Origin: CAYZJV01 sp964473245
Lineage (GTDB): Bacteria; Spirochaetota; Spirochaetia; Sphaerochaetales; Sphaerochaetaceae
NCBI GenBank assembly: GCA_964473245.1
Contig: CAYYOL010000001.1
Coordinates: forward strand, 50,303-114,302
Length of the DNA: 64,000 nt
Direction of reading: 5' to 3'
In this document: one piece after another, positions 25,775 through 34,247 of the stretch
How positions within the stretch are numbered: position 1 is the stretch's first letter
Layout of the letters: each line of letters starts with the position of its first letter
The notes under the pieces: model-generated
Seen by the model: only the letters and a program-made list of their open reading frames with translations
Told to the model about the DNA's origin: nothing
The model's database searches: none
Program-made: the position numbers and the translations under genes

Positions 25775-26523
25775 TCTGAGAACTCCACTGGTGCACTATC
25801 ATGTTCATCGAGAACCTTCAGCACGGTATCGAGCGCAGCATTAAGGTGTATGCGCATATCGTGTGCATACGGATTGTACCGTTGCAGATCGTAGAAAAGT
25901 TGGATCGGATCGTTACAGGTCTGTTCCACGATTGACATGAGCCTTCTATAGCCCACGGTGGCAATCTCGGTCGGAGCAAGATGCAGTTCATCTAGCACCC
26001 GGCCGACGAAGTGCGTCACACCCTGAGAGTATGCTGCCTCGCGATCATGCTGATCACAGTCCATCTGTAAAATCTTTAGATGCAACTCGTTGAACACCGA
26101 AATCCACTGTTGCACCCGAGTATCAGCACATCGCACCGGAGAGAACACAAGGGGAAGACCGTTAATTGAGTCTCTTCCGGAGTCTGGTCCGAACATGGGA
26201 TGAGTAGCGATGATATCGACCGATTCTGGCAACACTTCGAGCATGACTTGGGCTGGATACACCTTCACCGAACAGGTATCCATGACCAATGTTCCCGGTC
26301 TCAATTTTGGTGCAAGATCGGACAACACACCTTTGAGGGCAGATATTGCCACGCACAATACGATGGTATCACACGTGAGCAACTCTTCTTCGCTCACGAT
26401 TTCCACACCAGGCAGAGAAAAGTCTCGTCTCGTTCTATTATACCCCTTCACGGGGAGACTTTTAGCCAATTCGGCCGCCCAGAAGGCACCGAATCGTCCC
26501 AATCCATATATTCCAACATTCAT
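25771..26523 (-). CDS. tyrA: Prephenate dehydrogenase
   Basis: 250 aa, dehydrogenase-only TyrA. N-terminal Rossmann motif GIYGLGRFGAFWA, then LCVAISAL, DTCSVK, and THPMFGPDSG (~residue 110, substrate-binding His region); the C-terminal half is helical. It catalyses oxidative decarboxylation in tyrosine synthesis. There is no fused chorismate mutase or ACT domain. There is no Shine-Dalgarno; a -10 box ends 6 nt before the ATG, so a leaderless mRNA is predicted. Confidence 0.9.
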   Translation of the reverse strand: MNVGIYGLGRFGAFWAAELAKSLPVKGYNRTRRDFSLPGVEIVSEEELLTCDTIVLCVAISALKGVLSDLAPKLRPGTLVMDTCSVKVYPAQVMLEVLPESVDIIATHPMFGPDSGRDSINGLPLVFSPVRCADTRVQQWISVFNELHLKILQMDCDQHDREAAYSQGVTHFVGRVLDELHLAPTEIATVGYRRLMSIVEQTCNDPIQLFYDLQRYNPYAHDMRIHLNAALDTVLKVLDEHDSAPVEFSE

Positions 26524-26529
26524 GCGGCT

Positions 26530-26559
26530 ATGCTATCACAAAGAGGCATCTACAGACAA
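26530..26559 (-). promoter_or_regulatory. Predicted leaderless promoter of tyrA-mtaB
   Basis: Minus strand: TTGTCT (26559-26554), 18-nt spacer, extended TGA-TAGCAT -10 (26535-26530). Six bases separate it from the tyrA ATG (26523), so transcription would begin at the start codon. Confidence 0.5.
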
Positions 26560-26667
26560 TCGGACCAGAGTTCAATCACCTGGGTATTCAATTGTCCTGC
26601 CCATTATGGTATTCTGCACAAGACGAGTAACAGTAACTTGAAATTCTAAACTATATAGGAGTAATTC

Positions 26668-27666
26668 ATGACATTTGCAGAAACGATGAAAGCAAAGGCA
26701 GTTGCGTTGCAGAAGGCGCTTGTGTTGCCGGAGGGAACGGAACCTCGGACCGTTGCCGCGGCTCGAAAGATTGTTGATGAGAAACTGGCATCGAAGGTCA
26801 CGCTTCTCGGTGACAACGATACCGTTGTGCAGACAGCAAAAGATGCCGGCATCTCTCTCGATGGGATCGAGATCATCGACCCTGTCCATGCTGACCAGAG
26901 AAAAACATACGCACACGAGTATTATGAGCTGAGAAAGCATAAAGGGATGAGTGAGGAAGAGGCCTATTCGCTTATAGCGGATCAACTCAGATATGGAGCC
27001 ATGATGGTTCGACTCGGAGCTGCAGACGCCATGGTTGCAGGGGCGGAGAACACCACAGGCAACGTATTACGTGCATCGTTTCAGATCATTAAAACGAAGC
27101 CTGGAATCAAGAGTGCCTCCTCCTGTTTCGTTATGGCGACCGACAAATTCGACTTGGGAGCAAACGGATCGTTCATCTTCAGCGATTGTGCGACCATTCC
27201 CGAACCGACAGCTGAACAGCTTGCCGAAATTGCTGAGGCATCGGCCGAGTCGTGCAGAACCTATCTTGGTGCAGAACCGGCAGTCGCCCTCCTCTCCTAC
27301 TCGACGAAAGGCTCTGCAAAAGGTGCTCTTGTCGACAAGGTCACCGAAGCACTTGCTCTGCTGCAAAAGAAACGGCCAGACATTCTCTCCGATGGTGAAC
27401 TGCAGCTCGATGCAGCGATTATCGAATCGGTAGGCCAGAGTAAGGCTCCCGGATCTCCAGTTGCAGGGAAAGCGAATGTCCTGGTATTCCCCGACCTTCA
27501 AGCAGGGAATATTGGCTACAAGCTTGTGCAACGTCTCGCCGGTGCGGAAGCATACGGCCCGATCCTCCAGGGATTTGCAAAACCAGTGAGCGACCTCTCT
27601 CGTGGGTGCAGTATTGAAGATATCGTAGTGACCAGTGCAATCACTCTTGCCCAAGCCGGTAGTTGA
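26668..27666 (+). CDS. pta: Phosphate acetyltransferase
   Basis: 332 aa, single-domain Pta that interconverts acetyl-CoA and acetyl phosphate. LPEGTEPRTVAAARKI near the start, then GAADAMVAGAENTTGNVLRA, SSCFVMA, FSDCA, SYSTKGSA, and GKANVLVFPDLQAGNIGYKLVQR are family blocks. AGGAG precedes the ATG by 6 nt. No ackA is adjacent. Monocistronic, with a terminator downstream. Confidence 0.96.
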   Translation: MTFAETMKAKAVALQKALVLPEGTEPRTVAAARKIVDEKLASKVTLLGDNDTVVQTAKDAGISLDGIEIIDPVHADQRKTYAHEYYELRKHKGMSEEEAYSLIADQLRYGAMMVRLGAADAMVAGAENTTGNVLRASFQIIKTKPGIKSASSCFVMATDKFDLGANGSFIFSDCATIPEPTAEQLAEIAEASAESCRTYLGAEPAVALLSYSTKGSAKGALVDKVTEALALLQKKRPDILSDGELQLDAAIIESVGQSKAPGSPVAGKANVLVFPDLQAGNIGYKLVQRLAGAEAYGPILQGFAKPVSDLSRGCSIEDIVVTSAITLAQAGS

Positions 27667-27685
27667 TCTGATACTATCAGGATAC

Positions 27686-27718
27686 GCGGCATCACCAATT
27701 GGTCGGTGCCGCAAATTT
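27686..27718 (+). terminator. Terminator after pta
   Basis: Stem GCGGCA (27686-27691) / TGCCGC (27707-27712) with an inner ACC/GGT pairing and an AATT loop, followed by AAATTTTA. Confidence 0.7.
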
Positions 27719-27783
27719 TATACACAAAAATAGATATAGATTCCTATTAAAATGGTATTTATTACGAATATTTCAAATTATTC

Positions 27784-27812
27784 TTGTCATTTGACACAAG
27801 CTCCTTTACAAT
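27784..27812 (+). promoter_or_regulatory. Promoter of GGDEF/EAL-MATE unit
   Basis: TTGTCA (27784-27789), 17-nt spacer, TACAAT (27807-27812). Confidence 0.6.
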
Positions 27813-27847
27813 AGGGTTCCAGATATACATGCTTGTTGGGAGTTGCT

Positions 27848-29704
27848 GTGCTTACGATACTGGCTGGCGATGCTGTCGCTCTTGTTGTCATTCTGATCAT
27901 ACTCATCGATGCGACAAAATTTCGTCTCCTTGCGGAGACATCCCAAGATAGGTCATTCAAAAGCTTCACTTGTATCGCCCTGCTCACCATTGCCACTGGA
28001 GCACTGTATAAGTACTCATCTTCCTATACATTGATTCTGATAACCACCTATGCCGTAGGGATACTGGGCACACTCACCTTCGCTCTCGTGTGGATAGTCA
28101 AATTGGTCCATGGCCAAACACCGTTGGTCGGTCGACTATCCAAAACGATGATTACTATTTTCGGCCTCGGCTCCATTTTTCTTTTCGCCAACCTGTTCGC
28201 CGGTTCTCTAATCCCATTTTTCCAGATGAAGGTTCTCTTCGCCTGCATTGTGTTGATTTTCCTTCTTCCTGCTATCGTGACCGTCTGGAAGGGAGGGAGG
28301 GAGCTGACTGTATTCGTGCGAAATGCCCTATTGAGTATTCCGGTCATTGTCCTCATTGGAGTTGCCGTATTCCTTGTCCGTGGAGAGATGCTCGGCATAA
28401 CCGTCTCGTTCGTCATAGCGACACTCTTCTCCTATCTGCTCATTCAGAACTATCGCTATTCGATTGACCACCTTACCGGAGCTCTCAACCGGAGAGCACT
28501 CATGAGTAGAGTCTCACGAATATTCAGCGGCTCGACCCAGGGATCTATTCTGGTACTCGATATCGCCAACTTCTCCTACTTCAACCAGAACTTCGGACAG
28601 CAGCGTGGAGACAAATTGCTTGCCGACATCGCACAATTCCTATATACGGTCTCTCCTGAACAGAAAGTCTATCGTTACAGTGGTGATCAATTTGCCATCG
28701 TATTCACTTCGACCCACCGGCAACAAATGAAGAGTGTCGAAACAAAGATATTCGGAAGATTCTCTTCATCCTGGGAGATCGATGACATTAGGGCCAAAAT
28801 CTCGGTGCGAATGGCCGAAGTTCCATTTCCCGCACGTTTTATGAACACGGAGGCGTTTGTCTCTGCTATGGACCTCACGCTACACCATGCAAAAATGGGC
28901 GATTCAAACCAGGTTTCGGTCTATACGGAACAGATTCGAGTCGACCATGAACGGAGAATCAAGGTTCAGGAGGCGATAGAACGGGCAATCGAGCGAGATA
29001 CCCTGAAAGTTGTGTATCAACCGATCTATGAGACACACTCACTCAATATCTACTCTGCAGAAGCGCTCTCTCGAATCGATGATCCGTATATCGGCATGCT
29101 GTCTCCTGCCGAGTTCATCCCGATAGCAGAAGAGACAGGACTCATCGTCGAGCTCACCTATGCAGTACTGCGGCAGGTCTGTAAGCTGTGGCTCGACATC
29201 GGAGATCGAGCAGAGAATCTGAAGAGAATAGCAGTAAACCTATCCGCAGTCAATTTTCTAGAACCATCCATGGAAGAACATATACTCGACATGCTTCACT
29301 CCTACGGCATACCACCATCTAAAGTGAAATTCGAGATAACAGAGACCACGATCATCCACTCATTTGATCAGGTGAAACGCGTCATGGATGTCTGCACAGC
29401 AGCAGGCATGAGTTTCTCTCTCGACGATTATGGCAAGGGGTACTCGAACCTCGAATATCTGGTCAATCTCCCTTTTTCGACGGTAAAGATCGATAAAAGC
29501 ATCGTACAAGCTTGTCAAAAGAACTATACTCTAATAGAGTCAATAATCCTGATGCTTACGCGAATGGGGAAGAAAGTCGTAGCCGAGGGGATCGAGACCG
29601 AACAACAACTCGACCTACTTTCTCGTGCAGGAGCTACCCGCCTTCAGGGCTTCCTATTCAGTCGCCCCATGACAGCAGAAGCATTGGAACAACTTGTAGT
29701 ATAA
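27848..29704 (+). CDS. Membrane GGDEF/EAL protein, probable c-di-GMP phosphodiesterase
   Basis: 618 aa. About seven hydrophobic helices in residues 1-210, then a GGDEF domain (HLTGALNRRAL ... YSGDQF) and an EAL domain. The GGDEF signature is SGDQF, so cyclase activity is doubtful. The EAL domain keeps EALSR, the Asn in NLSAVNF, DDYGKGYSN, KIDKSI, VAEGIET and QGFLFSRP, so c-di-GMP hydrolysis is plausible. The start is GTG at 27848 with GGGAG 5 nt upstream; the TTG at 27833 lacks a site. The MATE gene follows 12 nt later. Confidence 0.88.
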   Translation: MLTILAGDAVALVVILIILIDATKFRLLAETSQDRSFKSFTCIALLTIATGALYKYSSSYTLILITTYAVGILGTLTFALVWIVKLVHGQTPLVGRLSKTMITIFGLGSIFLFANLFAGSLIPFFQMKVLFACIVLIFLLPAIVTVWKGGRELTVFVRNALLSIPVIVLIGVAVFLVRGEMLGITVSFVIATLFSYLLIQNYRYSIDHLTGALNRRALMSRVSRIFSGSTQGSILVLDIANFSYFNQNFGQQRGDKLLADIAQFLYTVSPEQKVYRYSGDQFAIVFTSTHRQQMKSVETKIFGRFSSSWEIDDIRAKISVRMAEVPFPARFMNTEAFVSAMDLTLHHAKMGDSNQVSVYTEQIRVDHERRIKVQEAIERAIERDTLKVVYQPIYETHSLNIYSAEALSRIDDPYIGMLSPAEFIPIAEETGLIVELTYAVLRQVCKLWLDIGDRAENLKRIAVNLSAVNFLEPSMEEHILDMLHSYGIPPSKVKFEITETTIIHSFDQVKRVMDVCTAAGMSFSLDDYGKGYSNLEYLVNLPFSTVKIDKSIVQACQKNYTLIESIILMLTRMGKKVVAEGIETEQQLDLLSRAGATRLQGFLFSRPMTAEALEQLVV

Positions 29705-29716
29705 GAAGGATGTTTC

Positions 29717-31120
29717 ATGGGTTCCCGGCCTCATCGATCTCTTGTAGACTCTCCTCACTCTCCCGCACGCACTATATGGATGTTGGCGTGGCCTGTTATC
29801 CTCGACCAGAGCTTTCATACCATGGTGCAGTATGTCGATTCAGCCATGGTCGGTTCCCTCGGAGCTGTCGCGACCGCGGCGGTTGCAGCGAACAGTTCCA
29901 CCATCTGGCTCGTCAATGGCATGATGTATGCATTCGGTGCTGCTTTTGCCGTCCTTGCAGCCAGACAGATTGGAGCAAAGGACTCTGAAGCAGTACATCA
30001 CACCGTCCGTCAGTCACTTTTAGCTATCATAGGCCTCTCGCTCCTTGTTGCCACGGTCATGTTGCAGGTTGCTCCACGGCTCCCCTATTGGATTGGCGTG
30101 GCTCCAGATGTAGCTCCTGAAGCTGCCACCTATATGTGGTACATCGCCTTGGCCTACCCATTCATGATCCTCTTCATGTTCATGGGAAACCTTATCAGGA
30201 GCAGTGGCGATACAAGAACTCCCCTTATCAGTAATATCTTAACGAATATAGTGAACATAGCTGGGAACTTCTTTCTCATATTTCCTACCCGGACCATGTC
30301 ACTATTTGGCTTCGAGTTCATCATGCCTGGAGCTGGACTAGGAGTGAAGGGGGCAGCAATTGGAACTGCCGGGGCTACAGTTCTCAGTGCATTGATACTT
30401 CTCGGAGTGCTGATATTCAAGGATTCTCCCCTCAGAACACCCTTCAGAGGCGTCTCTTGGCGCATCGACTGGAAGGTCATGAGACAAGTGTTCAGACTCG
30501 GAACACCACTTGCAATGGAACGTGCTACGCTCTCGATCGGACAGATAGTCCTGACCATACTGGTTACGAGAATTGGCACTGTCTCTTTAGCAGCTCACCA
30601 CTTGGCTATAACCGCTGAATCGATCACCTACATGCCGGTCAGTGGATTCTCCATGGCTGCGACAACTCTTGTAGCGCAATCGCTCGGTGCACAAAAACGG
30701 GAGATGGCACTCGATTTCGCGCTCCGGTGTCTCAGGTGGGGTATTATGCTTATGAGTGGAACCGGAATACTCATGTATATCTTCTCCATGCAACTCATGG
30801 GTTTCTTCACGAACGACATCGCGGTGATCGTCTTGGGCTCTCGCGTGCTCCGCATTGAAGCGTTCGCTCAACCGTTTTTTGCCATGAGCATTGTCATTGG
30901 AGGAATTCTTCGTGGAGCAGGAGACACCAAATGGCCATTCATCAATTCGCTGATCGGCATGTGGCTTGTCCGTCTGCTTCCTGCATCTATTCTGATTCTT
31001 GGTTTCGGTTTCGGCCTGGAAGCAGCTTGGGGTTGTATGGTAGCAGATCTAGTGGTTCGTGGATCGCTCAATTACTACCGATATAGACGCGGTCAGTGGA
31101 TCGATGCCTGGAAGGACTGA
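29717..31120 (+). CDS. MATE-family multidrug/cation exporter
   Basis: 467 aa with about twelve membrane helices. Start region ARTIWMLAWPVILDQSF, first repeat DSAMVGSLG, and second-half mirror AAHHLAITAESITYMPVSGFSMAATTLVAQSLGA are hallmarks. It likely uses Na+ or H+ antiport; the substrate is unknown. AAGGA precedes the ATG. It is co-transcribed with the GGDEF/EAL gene. The last 28 bases overlap rsmA convergently. Confidence 0.93.
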   Translation: MGSRPHRSLVDSPHSPARTIWMLAWPVILDQSFHTMVQYVDSAMVGSLGAVATAAVAANSSTIWLVNGMMYAFGAAFAVLAARQIGAKDSEAVHHTVRQSLLAIIGLSLLVATVMLQVAPRLPYWIGVAPDVAPEAATYMWYIALAYPFMILFMFMGNLIRSSGDTRTPLISNILTNIVNIAGNFFLIFPTRTMSLFGFEFIMPGAGLGVKGAAIGTAGATVLSALILLGVLIFKDSPLRTPFRGVSWRIDWKVMRQVFRLGTPLAMERATLSIGQIVLTILVTRIGTVSLAAHHLAITAESITYMPVSGFSMAATTLVAQSLGAQKREMALDFALRCLRWGIMLMSGTGILMYIFSMQLMGFFTNDIAVIVLGSRVLRIEAFAQPFFAMSIVIGGILRGAGDTKWPFINSLIGMWLVRLLPASILILGFGFGLEAAWGCMVADLVVRGSLNYYRYRRGQWIDAWKD

Positions 31121-31986
31121 GCTGTGTCCAGAGTCTCGGCAAGCTGCACGAGCTGTGGAATCGATAGCCGCTCCGCCCGTTCACTCTCGGCAATCCCAGC
31201 CGATGCAAGAGAAGCAAGAAGCACATCCTTTCCCAGGCGACCGCCCAAGGTCCCCCGAAGTAGATTGTTTCGTACTGTCTTCCGTCGCTGAGCAAACAGA
31301 TCTCTGATAAGAAGCAAAAACAGATCGCGCACATCTGGATTGACCAGCGAAGCAGCCCGCTTCTCCATACGTACAACGACCGAATCCACTTGGGGTGGCG
31401 GATAGAATGAGCCGGGACGGATAGTGAATTCGATATGCACATCGTAGTCGATCTGTGCAAGAATCGAGAGGGTTGCCCAGAGTTTACTTCCGGGACCGGC
31501 AGCGAGTCGCTCACCGACCTCCCTTTGCAAAGTAAACACCATCCGCTGTGGGTGGCATTTCGCCTCGAGAAATCTCGCAATGCAAATGGAACCAATGTTG
31601 TAGGGAAGATTTCCACAGATAGTATCGGGTGTCCCCTCCGCCTCGAACAGAGGATACCAAGTCTTCAGAACATCGCCCGCTATCAGGCGAAAATTCGGTA
31701 CCTCTGGAAATGCCTGTTCTCTCAGGATCGAAACGAACCCTCGATCAATCTCAAATGCGGTAAGTTGTACATCATGGGTGAGAAGAAGGGCTGTCAGAGA
31801 ACCGATTCCCGGTCCGATCTCCCACACATCTCTACCGCTTCCCAACATGACTGTATCGGCAATCCGTTTTCGTGCTGTGGGAGAGATGAGAAAATTCTGT
31901 CCGAACTTCTTCGACATGGCAAATCCGCTCTCGGTGAGCAGTTGCGTGATAGCTTGGGGAGAATCGTAGGGAAAGTCCCAAATCAT
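31093..31986 (-). CDS. rsmA: 16S rRNA dimethyladenosine transferase (KsgA)
   Basis: 297 aa. It dimethylates two adjacent adenosines in the 3' hairpin of 16S rRNA. N-terminus KKFGQNFLISPTARKRI, SAM motif WEIGPGIGSLTALLL (~54), catalytic NLPYNIGS (~128), and FYPPPQVDSVVVRME (~195) are canonical. The Shine-Dalgarno GGAG lies about 11 nt upstream. It is overlapped by 155 bp by the preceding comEC frame; see that entry. Confidence 0.95.
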   Translation of the reverse strand: MIWDFPYDSPQAITQLLTESGFAMSKKFGQNFLISPTARKRIADTVMLGSGRDVWEIGPGIGSLTALLLTHDVQLTAFEIDRGFVSILREQAFPEVPNFRLIAGDVLKTWYPLFEAEGTPDTICGNLPYNIGSICIARFLEAKCHPQRMVFTLQREVGERLAAGPGSKLWATLSILAQIDYDVHIEFTIRPGSFYPPPQVDSVVVRMEKRAASLVNPDVRDLFLLLIRDLFAQRRKTVRNNLLRGTLGGRLGKDVLLASLASAGIAESERAERLSIPQLVQLAETLDTAQSFQASIH

Positions 31987-33433
31987 AGGTTAGCCGACTC
32001 CTTTTCCGTTCAATTCGGCAAGCATACTGGAGAACTCCGAGCACAGTCAACAGGAGAAAGCTTGTCCAAAGCCAGACAGAAAATGCATTGAACCGATCAT
32101 GTTCTAGTGACCAGGAACTCGCCCATTCCGTGATCACCGAAAACGACCTAGCAAGTACCAGTATCGTCCATTCGAGCGGTATCAGCGGTAGAGCAACATA
32201 CAAGATCGTATTGAAAAGAAGAGCGATCGCAAGTGGCGCTAGTACAGGTGCGGTAACCATACCGATGATCCTCCATGAGCCAAACAGTGTGAGCGAAAGT
32301 GGCGCACCGATCAACGAGGCTCCGATCGATAACGCAACGATCATCGCTACGCGCCGTGGCAAGATGAGTGCCATTAATGTCGCAATTCGAGGGATCACTA
32401 TCAGAATACCAGCAAGTACGCCATATGAGAGCATTGCACCTGACGAGATGAAGGTTTGTGGAGTAAGCCATAGGTGTACGATACAAACAGCAGAAAGGAT
32501 CATACGAGAGGAGAACCTGGGAAACACGAGAGGGAGACAGATCATGATGCATGCTCGAACGAGGGAAGGCTTTGGTCCGATCAACATAAGATACCCTGCT
32601 GCGAAAATCGATACGAGGATCCTGCACACCGCCGTCCGTCTCTTCAACAGGAAACGAAGCATACATACGATGCAACCGGCGAAGACCTGCAAATGCATCC
32701 CAGATAAAGCCAGCACATGGGCAGAACCACTCAGTATCGCCTCCTCCCGCAGAGATTGATCATCGGTATAACGACCGAGCAATAGCGCAAGACACAAGGT
32801 GGAGGCAGGAGATTCGAGCATCGTAACGCGTTGTTCGAGTCCCTGTAAAAGTCGTACTCGAAGATCGAGATACCACGTAACCAGGTTGTTTCGTTCCTGA
32901 ACCGTGCATGCGTCTACAGAGAACAGCATGCCGTCATCCACTAGGATGGGTTCCCCTTCAACGATCAGATCCGTCCCAGCTGGAATCAAAATCGATTCTC
33001 CGAACACGATTCCAATAAGTTCTCCCGAGGCATCTCCGATATCACCCCGATAGGTCGCAGCCGACTTGATCTGTATTCGAATCACTGTGTTGCCGTTTTT
33101 ACTGATTGATGAATCGAACCGGGTCCTTCCGTGAAAACGACTGATTGTCTCTGGGGTGAACGGTAGCTGTAACTCAAGATCTCGTTGCAGAGCAGGTATA
33201 CGAATCCACGAAACGCATAGCAGTGAAAGGATGCATACAATGACGACTTGCTCCCGATTTTGTAGCATCATAGGCCAGAGAAGCGGTAGAGCAGCAGCGG
33301 TTGCAAGACAAAGGGCAACGATGAGTGCACAGGAGACACGTGCAGTTGCCTCGGGAAGACACATAGCCAGAATGAGCAACCCTGCAGAGACGAGGAGTGG
33401 AACGAGTTCGATTGCACCATACACGAAGCGCAT
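31832..33433 (-). CDS. comEC: ComEC/Rec2-family channel protein, short form
   Basis: 533 aa as read, with about ten hydrophobic helices. The ComEC_N core motif ILSGSAHVLALSGMHLQ is at ~residue 229. An N-terminal soluble segment (DUF4131-like, ~90-180) precedes it; there is no C-terminal metallo-beta-lactamase domain. ComEC moves single-stranded DNA across the inner membrane in transformation. The last ~50 codons run into rsmA by 155 bp and lose hydrophobicity; removing one A from the AAAA run at 32002-32005 would end the protein at a TAA just before the rsmA start. A sequencing indel or a real run-on are both possible. Confidence 0.83.
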   Translation of the reverse strand: MRFVYGAIELVPLLVSAGLLILAMCLPEATARVSCALIVALCLATAAALPLLWPMMLQNREQVVIVCILSLLCVSWIRIPALQRDLELQLPFTPETISRFHGRTRFDSSISKNGNTVIRIQIKSAATYRGDIGDASGELIGIVFGESILIPAGTDLIVEGEPILVDDGMLFSVDACTVQERNNLVTWYLDLRVRLLQGLEQRVTMLESPASTLCLALLLGRYTDDQSLREEAILSGSAHVLALSGMHLQVFAGCIVCMLRFLLKRRTAVCRILVSIFAAGYLMLIGPKPSLVRACIMICLPLVFPRFSSRMILSAVCIVHLWLTPQTFISSGAMLSYGVLAGILIVIPRIATLMALILPRRVAMIVALSIGASLIGAPLSLTLFGSWRIIGMVTAPVLAPLAIALLFNTILYVALPLIPLEWTILVLARSFSVITEWASSWSLEHDRFNAFSVWLWTSFLLLTVLGVLQYACRIERKRSRLTYDLGLSLRFSPSYHATAHRERICHVEEVRTEFSHLSHSTKTDCRYSHVGKR

Positions 33434-33460
33434 ATGGAACTAACTACAGAGAGTTGAGTA

Positions 33461-34237
33461 TTACTTCGACAGCGCGACCATCAATGAGAGGAGTGGCAAG
33501 TCAATTTGTCCCTGCATACTCAGTTTCACCAGTCGTGCAGCGAAAGCCTCGTCTGCACTACCCCCTTTTTGGATCTCCGCAGCTTGCTTGAATCGGGCGT
33601 ACAAGGCCTTGTCAGTCAGTTCGAAATGATGGAAGAGGACCTGCTTGAAATCCTGTTCCCAATCTCCTTTGTGCTCTTCCGGAACGGAAAGGGGTGGAAG
33701 TTCACTACTCCCAGTCAGTGCCAAACGTTCCGCTAGATCGATCGTGTCTATGAATGAACAGGTATCGAGAAACTCCTCGTAGGACGAGAGTCCCTCCTCA
33801 ATGGCGAAATCAGAGCGTGAAGCCTGTTGTTTCAGAACCAGTCTTCGCTTCATGGCAACTTCACCCTTCTTGTCCCTCCTGCCAAGTACAACGGCTGTGG
33901 TCACAGCTAGGGCACTGGAGATAATCAACTCATCGATCATGGGAATCGGGTCTCGCACAGCGAGGGAGAAGAAAAAATAGGTAATCAAAAACACGAGAGC
34001 CGAGATCAACAGCCTGGGAAGGTAACGAGCGTCCTGTATCCATCGATCGACTCCTCGATCAATCTGGGTATAGAGCGTGAACAGTGCGTCATCCTTCTCA
34101 TGCGTATGGAGTCCGGTGGATGCATGCCACCGGATCTCCTCATCCTCGCTCCATGAATTGGAGAGCTTGGGATCGACAAAGGGGGTGAGATAGAGTGTGT
34201 TCCCCTTAGTTCTCCGTAGAATATAGCATAATCGCAT
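33461..34237 (-). CDS. Membrane protein of unknown function
   Basis: 258 aa. Two adjacent hydrophobic helices (LPRLLISALVFLITYFFFSLAV ~73-94; IIDELIISSALAVTTAVVLG-like region ~100-118) separate a ~70-residue N-terminal part from a charged C-terminal cytoplasmic domain of ~130 residues. The N-terminus reads like a small beta domain (YILRRTKGNTLYLTPFVDP). I do not recognise the family. It lies 10 nt after the phosphohexomutase and 27 nt before comEC, so it is part of their operon. Confidence 0.65.
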   Translation of the reverse strand: MRLCYILRRTKGNTLYLTPFVDPKLSNSWSEDEEIRWHASTGLHTHEKDDALFTLYTQIDRGVDRWIQDARYLPRLLISALVFLITYFFFSLAVRDPIPMIDELIISSALAVTTAVVLGRRDKKGEVAMKRRLVLKQQASRSDFAIEEGLSSYEEFLDTCSFIDTIDLAERLALTGSSELPPLSVPEEHKGDWEQDFKQVLFHHFELTDKALYARFKQAAEIQKGGSADEAFAARLVKLSMQGQIDLPLLSLMVALSK

Positions 34238-34247
34238 AATTTGTCCC

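Noticed and set aside
32088..32759. 223-residue plus-strand ORF opposite comEC
   Set aside because: Shadow of the codon bias of comEC; no start signal, low-complexity composition.
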